Positions 48,101-58,257 of a stretch of 64,000 bases of DNA are shown piece by piece (the first letter of the stretch is position 1; each line of letters begins with the position of its first letter). This DNA comes from Thiobacillus sp. (lineage in GTDB: Bacteria > Pseudomonadota > Gammaproteobacteria > Burkholderiales > Thiobacillaceae). A program made the translations under genes and the position numbers. The stretch lies in NCBI RefSeq assembly GCF_018780105.1, contig NZ_JADMKC010000012.1, positions 1 through 64,000 on the forward strand, given 5' to 3'. The notes beneath the pieces were generated by a model. The model was given only the letters and a program-made list of their open reading frames with translations, had not been told where the DNA came from and made no database searches.

Positions 48101-49216
48101 ATGCGCATTGGCATCCCCAAGGAAATCAAGGACCACGAATACCGCGTGGGTGTCACGCCTGCGGGCGTGAGCGCCCTCACGGCGCGCGGCCACGAAGTGC
48201 TGGTGGAAACCCTGGCGGGCGCGCGCATCGGCTTCGACGATGCGCAGTATGAAGCGGCCGGCGCGATGATCGCGGGGCGCAACGAGGCCTACGGCTGCGA
48301 CATGGTGATCAAGGTGAAGGAGCCGCAGCCGTCCGAGGTGGCGCTGCTGCGCGAGGGCCAGGTGCTGTTCTGTTATCTGCATCTGGCGCCCGAACCGGAT
48401 CTGACACGCGAACTGCTGGCGCGCAAAGTGATCGGCATCGCCTACGAGACCGTGACCGATGCCCAGGGCATGCTGCCGCTGCTGATCCCCATGTCGGAGG
48501 TGGCCGGCCGCATCGCGGTGCAGGCGGGCGCCACTGCCCTGCAGATCGCCAACGGCGGCAGCGGCGTGCTGCTCGGCGGGGTGCCGGGCGTGGCGCCGGG
48601 CAGGGTGGTCATCCTCGGTGGCGGCGCGTCCGGACTCAACGCGGCCAAGATGGCGCTCGGTCTTGGCGCGGAAGTCACCGTGCTCGACATCAGTCTGGCG
48701 CGTCTGCGCTACCTCGACGATGTATTCGGCATGCGCGTCAAAACGCGTTTCTCGGAACCTGTCGCCATCGCCGAGCTCACGCGCGAAGCGGACCTGGTCA
48801 TCGGCGCCGTGCTCGTTCCGGGCAAGCGCGCACCCCGCTTGCTGACGCGCGAGATGGTCAAGGCCATGCAGCCGGGTTCGGCGCTGGTGGACATTGCCAT
48901 CGACCAGGGCGGCTGCGCCGAGACCTCACGTCCCACCACGCATTCCGCCCCCACGTATATCGAACACGGCGTGGTGCATTACTGCGTGACCAACATGCCG
49001 GGCGCCGCTGCGCGCACCGCCACGCTGGCGCTGACGCAGGCCACCTTGCCGCTGGCGCTGGAACTGGCCGACAAGGGTTACGCGCAGGCCTTGCGCGAAC
49101 ATCCGGGCCTGCGGGCAGGCCTCAACGTGTATCGCGGCCGGGTGACGCACCCCGCGGTTGCAGCCGATCTGGGGTATGCGCTGGAAGACTTTGCCGCGTT
49201 GGCGCTGGCTGCTTGA
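48101..49216 (+). CDS. ald: Alanine dehydrogenase
   Basis: A 371-residue NAD enzyme interconverting alanine and pyruvate plus ammonia. MRIGIPKEIKDHEYRVGVTPAG begins the family, and VVILGGGASGLNAAKMALGLGAEVTVLD is the NAD fold. It ends the unit that starts at iscS, so it may regenerate or drain alanine, the by-product of cysteine desulfurase, or assimilate ammonia when nitrogenase is active. ATG 48101 is chosen by homology. Confidence 0.95.
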   Translation: MRIGIPKEIKDHEYRVGVTPAGVSALTARGHEVLVETLAGARIGFDDAQYEAAGAMIAGRNEAYGCDMVIKVKEPQPSEVALLREGQVLFCYLHLAPEPDLTRELLARKVIGIAYETVTDAQGMLPLLIPMSEVAGRIAVQAGATALQIANGGSGVLLGGVPGVAPGRVVILGGGASGLNAAKMALGLGAEVTVLDISLARLRYLDDVFGMRVKTRFSEPVAIAELTREADLVIGAVLVPGKRAPRLLTREMVKAMQPGSALVDIAIDQGGCAETSRPTTHSAPTYIEHGVVHYCVTNMPGAAARTATLALTQATLPLALELADKGYAQALREHPGLRAGLNVYRGRVTHPAVAADLGYALEDFAALALAA

Positions 49217-49221
49217 GCGCT

Positions 49222-49237
49222 TGTCGCAATCCTTACA
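49222..49237. promoter_or_regulatory. NifA upstream activator site before nifV
   Basis: TGTCGCAATCCTTACA fits TGT-N10-ACA and lies 84 bases before the sigma-54 promoter at 49321. Confidence 0.75.
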
Positions 49238-49320
49238 AACCCCGACAAATGTCGTTTACGCGCCCTTGGCCGAATCGGCCGTTGACGGTTAAGCGACTGA
49301 TTCAATAAAGAAAATCACCC

Positions 49321-49336
49321 TGGCACGCCGCTTGCT
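49321..49336 (+). promoter_or_regulatory. Sigma-54 promoter of nifV
   Basis: TGGCACGCCGCTTGCT is a complete match to TGGCACG-N4-TTGCW. It lies 37 bases before the nifV ATG at 49373. Confidence 0.93.
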
Positions 49337-49372
49337 GAATGCTGGGTGCAAGCATTCTTCTTTGGAGCGGAC

Positions 49373-50515
49373 ATGGCCCAATCTTCTGTAGTCGTCAACG
49401 ACACGACCCTGCGCGATGGCGAGCAGACCGCGGGCGTGACGTTTACTGCGGAAGAACGCATCACCATCGCGCGCGCGCTGGCCGCCGCCGGGGTGAAGGA
49501 AATGGAAGTGGGCATCCCGGTCATGGGGCCCGAAGAGCGCGACAACATCATGGCGATTGCCAGCCTCGGCCTGCCGTCGAGCCTGATGGTATGGGGTCGC
49601 ATGAGCGAGCCCGATCTGGCGGCAGCAGCCAGCTGCGGCGTGCCGCGCGTCAATCTGTCGATTCCGGTTTCCGATATTCAGATCCGCCACAAGCTGGGAC
49701 GCGATCGTGAATGGGTGCTCGACACCATCGGGTATTTCGTCCGTCGCGCCCAGGATCTCGGCATGGAAGTCTGCGTCGGCGGCGAAGACAGCTCGCGCGC
49801 GGATGCCGATTTTCTGCTGCGCGTGCTGGAAGCAGCCGAGACCGCCGGCGCGCGGCGCTTCCGCTTTGCCGACACGCTCGGCCTGATGGACCCGTTCAGC
49901 ACCTACAAACGGATCGATCAATTGCGCCAGGCAAGCGATCTCGAACTCGAGATGCACGCCCACAACGATCTGGGGATGGCCACCGCCAATACGCTGGCTG
50001 CGGTGCTCGCCGGCGCCAGCCACATCAACACCACGGTCAACGGTCTGGGCGAGCGTGCGGGCAATGCCGCGCTGGAGGAATCCATCACCGCGATGCATCA
50101 GCTCTACAACATCGAAACCGGCATCGACAGCCGCCACTTTCCGGAAATCTCGCGCCTGGTCTCGATTGCCTCGGGCCGCCCGATTCCGGTCAACAAGAGC
50201 ATCGTCGGCGAGGCGGTGTTCACGCACGAGGCGGGCATCCATGTGGATGGCCTGATCAAGAACCCGCTCAACTACCAGGGCGTGGCGCCGGAATCGGTCG
50301 GCCGCACCCACACGCTGGTACTCGGCAAGCATTCGGGCTCCAGCGCGGTCAAGCACGCCTACGCCGGCATCGGCATCGCGCTTACCGAATTCGAAGCCAA
50401 GGCCATACTCGCGCGCATCCGGGAACACGCCGTGTCGACCAAGCGCACGCCGAACGCCGACGACCTCGAACGCTTTTATCTGGAAGCGATGCCGCGCGCA
50501 TCGATCCAGTCCTGA
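49373..50515 (+). CDS. nifV: Homocitrate synthase NifV
   Basis: A 380-residue enzyme of the DRE-TIM metallolyase family that makes homocitrate, the organic ligand of FeMo-co. [15 protein letters not shown] is the signature with the metal-binding Asp, and [20 protein letters not shown] holds the HxH metal motif. GGAG is nine bases before the ATG. It leads a NifA-type unit with cysE, nifW and fixABCX. Confidence 0.95.
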   Translation: MAQSSVVVNDTTLRDGEQTAGVTFTAEERITIARALAAAGVKEMEVGIPVMGPEERDNIMAIASLGLPSSLMVWGRMSEPDLAAAASCGVPRVNLSIPVSDIQIRHKLGRDREWVLDTIGYFVRRAQDLGMEVCVGGEDSSRADADFLLRVLEAAETAGARRFRFADTLGLMDPFSTYKRIDQLRQASDLELEMHAHNDLGMATANTLAAVLAGASHINTTVNGLGERAGNAALEESITAMHQLYNIETGIDSRHFPEISRLVSIASGRPIPVNKSIVGEAVFTHEAGIHVDGLIKNPLNYQGVAPESVGRTHTLVLGKHSGSSAVKHAYAGIGIALTEFEAKAILARIREHAVSTKRTPNADDLERFYLEAMPRASIQS

Positions 50516-50526
50516 CGGAGGCCGAT

Positions 50527-51324
50527 ATGACCGCGATGATCGATCCCCAGACCCTGGCCACGCCGGCGCCGCAATCCGCGCCGGGACTGTTCGCCCTGCT
50601 GCGCGAAGACGTGGCCTGCGTGTTCCAGCGCGACCCGGCCGCGCGCACCACCTGGGAAGTCATCACCACTTATCCCGGCGTCCATGCGCTGTTCTGGCAT
50701 CGGCTCGCGCACGTGATGTGGGGGCGTCACTGGCGCTTCCCTGCGCGTTTCGTCAGCTTTTTTGCGCGCATGTTCACCCAGGTCGACATCCATCCCGGCG
50801 CCACCATCGGCCGCCGCTTCTTCATCGATCACGGCTGCGGGGTCGTCATCGGCGAGACCGCCGAAGTGGGCGACGACGTCACGCTCTATCACGGCGTCAC
50901 CCTCGGCGGCGTCTCCTGGAATGCCGGCAAGCGCCACCCCACCCTGTGCGACGGCGTGGTGGTGGGGGCGGGCGCGAAGATACTCGGCCCGATCACGGTC
51001 GGCCGCGGCGCCCGCGTCGGTGCGAATTCGGTGGTGATCCAGGATGTGCCGGACAGCATGACCGTGGTGGGGATTCCGGGGCGGGTGGTGTTGCCCGCGA
51101 ATCAGCGGCGTACCCAGCATGGCATCGACCTCGACCATCACCTGATGCCGGATCCGGTAGGCAAGGCGATCGCCTGCCTGCTCGAACGCATCGCCCATCT
51201 GGAACAGCAGCTGGGCGTCACGCCGCAAGGCGAGGCCGCTGCTGCGCCGAACGATTGCGCCACCTGCGGCGACATCTGCGAACCGGTTGTTCCGGCCAGC
51301 AGGACGAAACGCATCACTCACTGA
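50527..51324 (+). CDS. cysE: Serine O-acetyltransferase
   Basis: A 265-residue hexapeptide-repeat enzyme. The helical N-domain is followed by the left-handed beta-helix ([43 protein letters not shown]). It makes O-acetylserine for cysteine synthesis. The ATG is 11 bases after the nifV stop. In nif clusters an extra cysE provides cysteine sulfur for NifS and IscS. The tail has CATCGDIC, possibly metal-binding. Confidence 0.93.
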   Translation: MTAMIDPQTLATPAPQSAPGLFALLREDVACVFQRDPAARTTWEVITTYPGVHALFWHRLAHVMWGRHWRFPARFVSFFARMFTQVDIHPGATIGRRFFIDHGCGVVIGETAEVGDDVTLYHGVTLGGVSWNAGKRHPTLCDGVVVGAGAKILGPITVGRGARVGANSVVIQDVPDSMTVVGIPGRVVLPANQRRTQHGIDLDHHLMPDPVGKAIACLLERIAHLEQQLGVTPQGEAAAAPNDCATCGDICEPVVPASRTKRITH

Positions 51325-51344
51325 ATGTCACGGACGGGAAAACC

Positions 51345-51674
51345 ATGAGCGACTTACTCAAAACCATGAGCACCTTGTCGGCGGCGGAAGAGTTTCTGGA
51401 CTATTTCCAGATTCCCTACGATCAGCCGGTCATCAACGTGAACCGGTTGCACATCCTCAAGCGCTTCAACCAGTACCTGCGGGCCACGCCAGGGACGGCC
51501 GAGATGGACGACGATACCCTGCGCGGCGTGTGCAGGGACGCGCTGGGCAAGGCCTACAGCGACTTCGTGAGCTCGACGCCGGCGCAGGAAAAGGTATTCA
51601 AGGTGTTTCAGGACACCGATGGAAAACAGCACATTTCCCTGGACAGCATGCGTTCGGCACTGCCGTCCCGTTAG
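51345..51674 (+). CDS. nifW: Nitrogenase-stabilising protein NifW
   Basis: A 109-residue protein. MSTLSAAEEFLDYFQIPYDQPVINVNRLHILKRF is characteristic of NifW, which protects the MoFe protein from oxygen. It is followed 11 bases later by fixA. No nifZ or nifM sits beside it, but nifZ genes are at 61905. Confidence 0.9.
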   Translation: MSDLLKTMSTLSAAEEFLDYFQIPYDQPVINVNRLHILKRFNQYLRATPGTAEMDDDTLRGVCRDALGKAYSDFVSSTPAQEKVFKVFQDTDGKQHISLDSMRSALPSR

Positions 51675-51685
51675 GAGTTGACACC

Positions 51686-52531
51686 ATGCATATCGTCGTT
51701 TGCATCAAGCAGGTTCCGGACAGCGCGCAGATCCGCGTGCACCCGGTGACCAACACCATCATGCGCCAGGGCGTGCCGGCCATCGTCAATCCCTACGACC
51801 TGTTCTCGCTGGAAGAAGCGTTGCGCCTGAAAGACGAATACGGCGGCCGCGTCACCGTGCTGTCGATGGGGCCGCCGCAGGCCGAGGCCGCACTGCGCAA
51901 GGCCATCTCGTTCGGCGCCGACGACGCGATCCTGGTGACCGACCGCGCCTTTGCCGGCTCCGACACGCTGGCGACGAGTTTCGCACTGGCTTCGGCGATC
52001 CAGAAAATTCATGAAGACATGCCGGTGGACATCGTGTTTGCCGGCAAGCAGACCATCGACGGCGACACGGCGCAGGTCGGCCCCGGCATCGCCAAGCGCA
52101 TGGACCTGCAGTTGCTGACCTACGTTTCCAGCATCACCGATCTCGATCTGGAGAACCGGGAAATCACCCTGCATCGCCGCGCCGAAGGCGGCGTACAGGT
52201 GCTGAAAACCAGTCTGCCGTGCCTGATCACCATGCTCGAAGGCACCAACGAAATGCGTTTCGCGACCCTGCCCAACATGTTCCGTGCGGCGCGCTATCCG
52301 CTCAAGCAGTGGGACAAGGACGCCGCCGGCATCACCGACGTCAGCAAGATCGGCCTCAAGGGTTCGCCCACCATCGTCAGCAAGGTGTTCGCGCCGCAGC
52401 CCAAAACGATCCCCGCCGAAATCATCGACTGCGAGAGCAAGCAGCCGAAGGATCTCGCGGTCACGCTGCTGGCCAAGATGTTCACCAAGTTTCCCAATCT
52501 GCATGAAGACATTGCCAAGGCCAACGCCTAG
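51686..52531 (+). CDS. fixA: Electron transfer flavoprotein FixA (beta subunit type)
   Basis: A 281-residue ETF-beta homologue (MHIVVCIKQVPDSAQIRV...), the first of fixABCX. The complex bifurcates electrons from NADH to quinone and to low-potential ferredoxin or flavodoxin for nitrogenase. AGGAG lies before the ATG. It is co-directional with fixB (24-base gap). Confidence 0.95.
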   Translation: MHIVVCIKQVPDSAQIRVHPVTNTIMRQGVPAIVNPYDLFSLEEALRLKDEYGGRVTVLSMGPPQAEAALRKAISFGADDAILVTDRAFAGSDTLATSFALASAIQKIHEDMPVDIVFAGKQTIDGDTAQVGPGIAKRMDLQLLTYVSSITDLDLENREITLHRRAEGGVQVLKTSLPCLITMLEGTNEMRFATLPNMFRAARYPLKQWDKDAAGITDVSKIGLKGSPTIVSKVFAPQPKTIPAEIIDCESKQPKDLAVTLLAKMFTKFPNLHEDIAKANA

Positions 52532-52555
52532 AACGCACCCAGGAAGGATTGAGTC

Positions 52556-53656
52556 ATGAGTGAAGAAACCGAAAAGGACGCGCCGAAAAAACCCGCCGGG
52601 CGGCGCAAATTCGAACTGGACCCGCGTCTGGCGTCCTACAAGGGCGTGTGGGTGTTCGTCGAGCACGAGCGCGGCGTCGCCCATACCGTGTCATGGGAAC
52701 TGATGGGCGAGGGCCGCAAGCTCGCGGACAAGCTGGGTGTCCCGCTGGCGGGCGTGGTGATGGGTGCGCCCGGCATCCAGACGCGGCGCTTCTGCGAGGA
52801 GGCCTTCCATTACGGCGCCGACCTCTGCTACCTGATGGAAGACCCGCTGATGGCCGACTATCGCAACCAGCCCTTCACCAAGGGGCTGACCGATCTGGTC
52901 AACGCCTACCAGCCGGAAATCCTGCTGCTCGGCGCCACCACGCTTGGCCGCGACCTGGCCGGCAGTGTCGCCACCACCTTGCAGACCGGGCTTACCGCAG
53001 ACTGCACCGAGCTCAACATCGACATGGAAAACCGCAGCCTGGCGGCTACCCGGCCTACCTTTGGCGGCAGCCTGCTGTGCACCATCGTGACGCTCAACTA
53101 CCGGCCGCAGATGGCCACTGTGCGGCCCCGGGTGATGAGCCTGCCGAAGCCCGACATGACCCGTACCGGCAGCATCGTCGAACATGCGCTCGGCATGACC
53201 GAGAGCGAGATCGTGACCAAGGTGCTCGAATACATTCCCGACAACCTGCAGGGCAAACCGCAGCTGCCCTTCGCCGACATCATCGTCGCCGGCGGACGCG
53301 GCATGAAGCGGCCGGAGAATTTCCAGCTGATCTGGGATCTGGCCAAGGTGCTGGGCGCCGAAGTCGGCGCAACCCGGCCGATCGTGCAGGCCGGCTGGGT
53401 GGAACTCGACCGCCAGGTCGGCCAGTCCGGCAAGACCGTGCGTCCCAAGCTCTACATCGCCGCCGGCATCTCCGGCGCGATCCAGCACCGGGTGGGGATG
53501 GATGCGTCGGACGTGATCATCGCCATCAACAGCGATCCCAATGCGCCGATCTTCGACTTCGCCACCTACGGCATCGTCGGCAACGCGATGACGATCCTGC
53601 CGGCGCTCACCGAAGCCTTCCGGCAGCAGCTCGCAACCTTGAAAGTGGCCGTCTAG
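52556..53656 (+). CDS. fixB: Electron transfer flavoprotein FixB (alpha subunit type)
   Basis: A 366-residue ETF-alpha homologue with a charged leader, then [23 protein letters not shown]. The C-terminal FAD domain contains [30 protein letters not shown] and the [18 protein letters not shown] stretch. It pairs with FixA. Gaps to neighbours are 24 bases on each side. Confidence 0.95.
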   Translation: MSEETEKDAPKKPAGRRKFELDPRLASYKGVWVFVEHERGVAHTVSWELMGEGRKLADKLGVPLAGVVMGAPGIQTRRFCEEAFHYGADLCYLMEDPLMADYRNQPFTKGLTDLVNAYQPEILLLGATTLGRDLAGSVATTLQTGLTADCTELNIDMENRSLAATRPTFGGSLLCTIVTLNYRPQMATVRPRVMSLPKPDMTRTGSIVEHALGMTESEIVTKVLEYIPDNLQGKPQLPFADIIVAGGRGMKRPENFQLIWDLAKVLGAEVGATRPIVQAGWVELDRQVGQSGKTVRPKLYIAAGISGAIQHRVGMDASDVIIAINSDPNAPIFDFATYGIVGNAMTILPALTEAFRQQLATLKVAV

Positions 53657-53680
53657 CCGCGCCCGTACAGGAGAAGAACC

Positions 53681-54979
53681 ATGGACGAAAAATTTGATGC
53701 CATCGTGATCGGCGCGGGGCCTTCCGGCAACGCAGCCGCCTACACGATGGCCAAGGCCGGACTGAAAGTGCTGCAGATCGAACGCGGCGAGTATCCCGGA
53801 TCCAAGAACGTGCAGGGCGCCATCCTGTATTCGAAGGCGCTGGAGGAAATCATTCCGGACTTCCGCGAGGATGCACCGCTCGAGCGTCACCTCATCGAGC
53901 AGCAGATGTGGGTGCTCGACGACGAGTCCTACATCGGCACCACCTACCGCTCCGCCGAGTTCAACCAGGAGCCGTACAACCGCTACACCATCATTCGCGC
54001 CCAGTTCGACAAATGGTTCTCGAAACGGGTGCAGGAGGCGGGTGCGCTGCTGGTGTGCGAAACCACCGTCACCAACCTGCTGATGGACGGCAACCGGGTG
54101 ATCGGCGTGCAGACCGACCGCGAAAACGGCGCGATCTACGCCGACGTGGTGGTGCTCGCCGACGGCGTCAATTCGCTGCTGGCCAAGAAAGCCGGATTCC
54201 ATGCCGAACTCGAACCCAAGGACGTCGCGCTGGCGGTGAAGGAGATTCATTTCCTGCCGGAAGAAACCATCCAGAGCCGCTTCAACATCGGCGAGGGCGA
54301 AGGCGTGGTGATCGAGATGGCGGGCAAGATCACCCAGGGCATGATGGGCACCGGCTTCCTCTACACCAACAAGGATTCGCTCACCATCGGCGTCGGCTGC
54401 ATGCTGTCCGATTTCAAGCAGCAGAAAATCACGCCTTACGAACTGCTGGAAAAGATGAAGGCGCACCCTGCGATCAAGCCCCTGCTCGCCGGTGGCGAGA
54501 TGAAGGAATACACCGCGCACCTGATCCCCGAAGGCGGCTACAAGGCGATGCCCAAGCTCTTCGGCGAGGGCTGGATGATCGTGGGCGATGCCGGCATGTT
54601 CGTCAACGCGGTGCACCGCGAAGGTTCCAACCTGGCGATGACCACCGGCCGCTATGCAGCCGAGGCAGTGATCGACCTGAAGGAAAAAAAGCTGCCGATG
54701 ACCGCGGCCAACCTCGCGCGCTACCAGGGCCGGCTGGAAGACAGCTTCGTCATGAAAGACATGAAGAAGTACAAGAACATGCCGGAGATTTTCCACAAGA
54801 ACAATCATTTCTTCACCACCTATCCCGAACTGCTCAATCGGGCCGCCCACACCATGCTGACCGTGGATGGCGTGGACAAGAAGTCCAAGGAGCGTGAGAT
54901 TCGCAAGAGCTTCAAACAACGTCGATCCCTGTTCGGACTGATGGGCGACGCGTTCAAAATGTGGAGGGCATTCGAATGA
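53681..54979 (+). CDS. fixC: FixC flavoprotein (ETF-quinone oxidoreductase type)
   Basis: A 432-residue FAD protein. [23 protein letters not shown] is the dinucleotide-binding start, and [13 protein letters not shown] is typical of FixC. With FixX it forms the quinone-reducing branch. A TGA/ATG overlap couples it to fixX. Confidence 0.95.
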   Translation: MDEKFDAIVIGAGPSGNAAAYTMAKAGLKVLQIERGEYPGSKNVQGAILYSKALEEIIPDFREDAPLERHLIEQQMWVLDDESYIGTTYRSAEFNQEPYNRYTIIRAQFDKWFSKRVQEAGALLVCETTVTNLLMDGNRVIGVQTDRENGAIYADVVVLADGVNSLLAKKAGFHAELEPKDVALAVKEIHFLPEETIQSRFNIGEGEGVVIEMAGKITQGMMGTGFLYTNKDSLTIGVGCMLSDFKQQKITPYELLEKMKAHPAIKPLLAGGEMKEYTAHLIPEGGYKAMPKLFGEGWMIVGDAGMFVNAVHREGSNLAMTTGRYAAEAVIDLKEKKLPMTAANLARYQGRLEDSFVMKDMKKYKNMPEIFHKNNHFFTTYPELLNRAAHTMLTVDGVDKKSKEREIRKSFKQRRSLFGLMGDAFKMWRAFE

Positions 54980-55269
54980 TCCCCGTCAAGATCGAAGAAA
55001 AACTGTTCCAGAACCGCTACCGCGTCGACGCCGGGCGGCCGCACATCAACATCATCAATCAGGAAACCTGCCGGGTGGAGTGCAAGACCCAGGAATGCAC
55101 GGTGTGCTGCCCTGCGGGTTGCTACACCGCCGAAGGCAACGGCCAGGTGGTGCTGATCACCGACGGCTGCCTGGAATGCGGCACCTGCCGCATCATCTGC
55201 TCGACCCACCGCAACGTGGACTGGGAGTATCCGCGCGGCGGCTACGGCATCCTGTTCAAGTTCGGATAA
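54976..55269 (+). CDS. fixX: Ferredoxin-like FixX
   Basis: A 97-residue protein with a C-terminal [4Fe-4S] ferredoxin motif ([11 protein letters not shown]) and a degenerate first cluster region ([19 protein letters not shown]). It partners FixC. Its ATG overlaps the fixC stop (ATGA). Confidence 0.95.
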   Translation: MIPVKIEEKLFQNRYRVDAGRPHINIINQETCRVECKTQECTVCCPAGCYTAEGNGQVVLITDGCLECGTCRIICSTHRNVDWEYPRGGYGILFKFG

Positions 55270-55304
55270 CACCCCGGAATTTTTCCGCGCAGGACGAGAA
55301 GGGT

Positions 55305-55335
55305 CGCCAAGCAAGTCGTTTTGCTTTTCTTGGCG
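55305..55335 (+). terminator. Hairpin after fixX
   Basis: CGCCAAG (55305-55311) pairs with CTTGGCG (55329-55335), extended inward by CAA/TTG. It may terminate or attenuate the nifV-fixX unit before the next ferredoxin gene. No clear T-run follows. Confidence 0.45.
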
Positions 55336-55389
55336 TGTCTTCGCGCACTTCGCAGATACCGCCTTAATGTCATTTCATGGAGAACCACC

Positions 55390-55710
55390 TTGCCCAAGCC
55401 AGAAAAACACGTCTTCATCTGCGTCCAGAACCGCGGCCCCGGCCACCCCCGTGGCTCCTGCATGCAAAGCGGCGCCACCGAAATCTGGGAGGAATTTGCC
55501 TACGCATTCCAGCAGCGCAACCTGAGCGGCCGCTTCGCCCTCAGCAACACCGGCTGCCTCGGCCCCTGCAATGGCCCGCATGTGCTGGTTTACCCCGAGG
55601 GCGTCATGTACGCCAAAGTCACCAAGGACGATGTCGCAGCCATCGTCGACGAGCACCTGCTCGCTGACAAGCCGGTGGCGCGTCTGCAGTTGCCGCCGGA
55701 AATCTGGTGA
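55390..55710 (+). CDS. Thioredoxin-fold [2Fe-2S] ferredoxin
   Basis: A 106-residue protein with CVQNRGPGHPRGSC and CLGPCNGP, the four-cysteine pattern of thioredoxin-like [2Fe-2S] ferredoxins, as found in several diazotrophs. It starts at a TTG (LPKPEKHVFIC) preceded by GGAG at the right distance; no ATG fits. Its TGA overlaps the GTG of the next gene (GTGA). It is likely an electron carrier or regulator for nitrogenase. Confidence 0.82.
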   Translation: MPKPEKHVFICVQNRGPGHPRGSCMQSGATEIWEEFAYAFQQRNLSGRFALSNTGCLGPCNGPHVLVYPEGVMYAKVTKDDVAAIVDEHLLADKPVARLQLPPEIW

Positions 55711-56174
55711 ACGTCATCCCCGGCATCGCCGAAGGGGCGGTGCCGCCCGGGGTGGCGGACTGGCTGGCGCAGGCCGTCGCCTCGTATCACAACACCGAGC
55801 GCGCGGAGTTTCTGCTGTGCACGGCACAGGCGCTCGCCCCCGAGTGCCTGCCGGTGTATTTCTCCTTGTACAAGTTCTACTTCTACAAGTGCATGTTGCC
55901 GCAGGCCGAGGAAGTCGCCCTGCGCGCGCTCGACATCGCCGCGCATCAAGGCGGTTTCAGCCCGGACTGGACCCGGCTCGATGCTGCTTCAGCCGACTGG
56001 GGCCGCGTCGATGAACCCCAGCATTTCTATCTGTTCACCCTCAAGGCGCTCGCTTTCATCCGGCTGCGGCAGGGGCTGGGCGATGACAGCCGCGCCATTC
56101 TCGCCAAGCTGCAGGAACTCGATCCACTCGACACGGTGGGGGGATCGGTGATTCGGGACCTGGCGGAGAGCTGA
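55707..56174 (+). CDS. Helical-repeat protein, nif-associated (paralogue of 60512)
   Basis: A 155-residue protein with TPR-like helices: ERAEFLLCTAQALAPECLPVYFSLYKFYFYK, then HFYLFTLKALAFIRLRQG and ILAKLQELDPLD. The protein at 60512 shares these same blocks, so the two are paralogues within one nif region. GTG start, overlapping the ferredoxin stop. No enzyme motif is seen. A scaffold or assembly function for nitrogenase or Fe-S proteins is inferred. Confidence 0.75.
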   Translation: MNVIPGIAEGAVPPGVADWLAQAVASYHNTERAEFLLCTAQALAPECLPVYFSLYKFYFYKCMLPQAEEVALRALDIAAHQGGFSPDWTRLDAASADWGRVDEPQHFYLFTLKALAFIRLRQGLGDDSRAILAKLQELDPLDTVGGSVIRDLAES

Positions 56175-56279
56175 ACGCCCAGCTTTGTTTGCATGGGTAG
56201 GGGTTCAGCCATTTTTCCGGTCATGGAGGGTCACAGGGATGGCAGACGAATTCGGCGTCTTGCAGACGCATTTTCGGGC

Positions 56280-56295
56280 TGGATCAGAATTTGCT
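56280..56295 (+). promoter_or_regulatory. Sigma-54-type promoter of nifA
   Basis: TGGATCAGAATTTGCT matches TGG, C6 and TTGCT of the -24/-12 consensus with exact spacing. It is 71 bases before the nifA ATG. No TGT-N10-ACA was found upstream, so another sigma-54 activator may act here. Confidence 0.55.
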
Positions 56296-56366
56296 TATTT
56301 TATGAAAGATGCTTGAACTGTTTTCATACTTGAAGGTCTTTAAAGCATTCAACAGGGGGTGCACAT

Positions 56367-57986
56367 ATGGGCACGTTGACAGGGCATGAGTCGGGCATCG
56401 AGCTCACGACTATCTATGAAATCAGCAAGATACTGAGTTCTTCTCTCGACCTGAACAAGACTGCGCGGGATGTGCTGGGTGTGCTTTCCTCGCATCTTAA
56501 GATGCGGCGGGGCATGGTCAGTTTGGTGCAGCCTTCTGGTGATCTGCACGTTGTTGAGGCGACCGGCATGTCGGCGGAGGCGGCAAGCCGCGGGCGCTTC
56601 CGCAAAGGCGAGGGCATCACCGGCAAGATTTTGGGCACCGGCGTGCCGATCGTGGTGCCGGACGTGGCCAAGGAGCCGCTGTTCCTCAATCGAACCGAGT
56701 CGCGCAGCATGGTGGGCGGACGTGTCGTGGCCTTTATCGGCGTGCCGATCAAGGTCGGACGGGAAACCGTGGGCGTGCTGAGCGTCGACCGTGAAATGGA
56801 CGGCGAGCCGGGCAATTTCGAGGCCGACGTACGCTTTCTGGCCATGGTGGCGAACCTGATCGGCCAGACCACCCGCCTGCACAACAATGTGGCCGCCGAG
56901 CGTGAAGAATTGATGCAGCGCCAGCATCGCCTGCAAAAGGAATTGCAGGGCAAGTACAGCCTGAATAACGTCATCGGCCACAGCAAGCGGATGCAGGACG
57001 TGTTCGCCGAGGTGCATCAGGCCGCGCCCGGCAGGTCGACCGTTCTGCTGCGCGGCGAAAGCGGTACCGGCAAGGAAGTCATCGCCCGCGCGGTGCATTA
57101 TCTGAGCCCGCGCAAGGACGCCCCGTTCATCAAGGTCAATTGCGCCGCGCTGTCGGAAACCCTGCTCGAATCCGAATTGTTCGGCCACGAAAAGGGTTCG
57201 TTCACCGGTGCGACGCAGGAACGCAAGGGACGTTTTGAAATGGCGCAGGGCGGCACCCTGTTCCTGGACGAAATCGGAGAGGTCTCGCCGCTGTTCCAGA
57301 CCAAGCTGCTGCGCGTGCTGCAGGAGCGGGAATTCGAGCGGGTAGGCGGCAACAAGCCGATCAAGGTGGACGTGCGCCTGATCGCCGCCACCAACCGCAA
57401 CATGGAAGAGGACGTGGCCAAGGGCACGTTCCGCGCCGACCTCTACTATCGCGTCAACGTGGTGAGCATTTTCCTGCCGCCCCTGCGCGACCGGCGCGAA
57501 GATATTCCACCGCTCATCGAGCACTTCCTAGACAAGTTCAACAAGGACAACGACCGCAAGCTTTCCATCACGCCCGCCGCGATGGAGGTGATGCTCAAGT
57601 GCAACTGGCCCGGCAACGTTCGGGAACTGGAAAACTGCGTCGAGCGCACGGCGACGATGACCCGATCCAGCACGATCCAGGATGTGGATTTGCCGTGTCA
57701 GCAGAACAAGTGTTTTTCTCAGGTGCTCCAGCACTACGGGGAGGCGCAGCACGTTATTCCGATTGCACTGGCCATGCCGACTGCCAGCGTGCCGCAGGCT
57801 GTCGGCGACTCGGGCGAAGCCGGCGCCGGGCTCGAACCGGCGCACATGACCGAGCGCGAGCGTCTGGTGTGGGCGATGGAGCAGTGTGGCTGGGTGCAGG
57901 CGAAAGCGGCGCGGCTGCTGAACCTGACACCACGTCAGATCGGTTACGCCTTGTCGCGTTACAACATCGAAGTCAAACGTCTTTAA
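56367..57986 (+). CDS. nifA: Nif-specific regulatory protein NifA
   Basis: A 539-residue activator of sigma-54 nif promoters. A GAF domain spans about residues 20-165. The AAA+ domain has Walker A GESGTGKE (230-237), GSFTGA (277-282, usually GAFTGA) and Walker B at about 295-304. The C-terminal Fis-type helix-turn-helix reads [22 protein letters not shown]. Between them are cysteines C412, C424, C444 and C449 in C-x11-C-x19-C-x4-C spacing, the mark of NifA that senses oxygen itself. No nifL is adjacent. It has a sigma-54-type promoter of its own. Confidence 0.96.
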   Translation: MGTLTGHESGIELTTIYEISKILSSSLDLNKTARDVLGVLSSHLKMRRGMVSLVQPSGDLHVVEATGMSAEAASRGRFRKGEGITGKILGTGVPIVVPDVAKEPLFLNRTESRSMVGGRVVAFIGVPIKVGRETVGVLSVDREMDGEPGNFEADVRFLAMVANLIGQTTRLHNNVAAEREELMQRQHRLQKELQGKYSLNNVIGHSKRMQDVFAEVHQAAPGRSTVLLRGESGTGKEVIARAVHYLSPRKDAPFIKVNCAALSETLLESELFGHEKGSFTGATQERKGRFEMAQGGTLFLDEIGEVSPLFQTKLLRVLQEREFERVGGNKPIKVDVRLIAATNRNMEEDVAKGTFRADLYYRVNVVSIFLPPLRDRREDIPPLIEHFLDKFNKDNDRKLSITPAAMEVMLKCNWPGNVRELENCVERTATMTRSSTIQDVDLPCQQNKCFSQVLQHYGEAQHVIPIALAMPTASVPQAVGDSGEAGAGLEPAHMTERERLVWAMEQCGWVQAKAARLLNLTPRQIGYALSRYNIEVKRL

Positions 57987-58087
57987 GCCGGGTGCGCGCG
58001 GTTCCGCGCTGAACGTTGCACCCCGGTTTCTCCGCTGTTACCCCGCTGTAGTCTTCCCGACAATTTCCTTCCGCCGCCTTCACGCTT

Positions 58088-58103
58088 TGTCGCAACTGCG
58101 ACA
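58088..58103. promoter_or_regulatory. NifA upstream activator site before nifB
   Basis: TGTCGCAACTGCGACA is a palindromic TGT-N10-ACA, 57 bases before the sigma-54 promoter. Confidence 0.85.
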
Positions 58104-58159
58104 AAGGCGCGTCCTCTGCAAGTCGTTCAATCAAAAGGTTTTTATCGATATATCTCGAA

Positions 58160-58175
58160 TGGCACGCTTGTTGCT
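58160..58175 (+). promoter_or_regulatory. Sigma-54 promoter of nifB
   Basis: TGGCACGCTTGTTGCT is a perfect match to TGGCACG-N4-TTGCW. It lies 83 bases before the nifB GTG. Confidence 0.95.
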
Positions 58176-58257
58176 GAATGCTTGTGCGTGAACGCATTTA
58201 GCGGGCGATCGGAGTTTGGTCGTCACGGGTTGAGGTTGAAACGGACAGGAGCCAAGC

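Noticed and set aside
52691-54919. 742-codon minus-strand frame opposite fixB and fixC
   Set aside because: Antisense shadow of two well-conserved genes; no ribosome site or domain.
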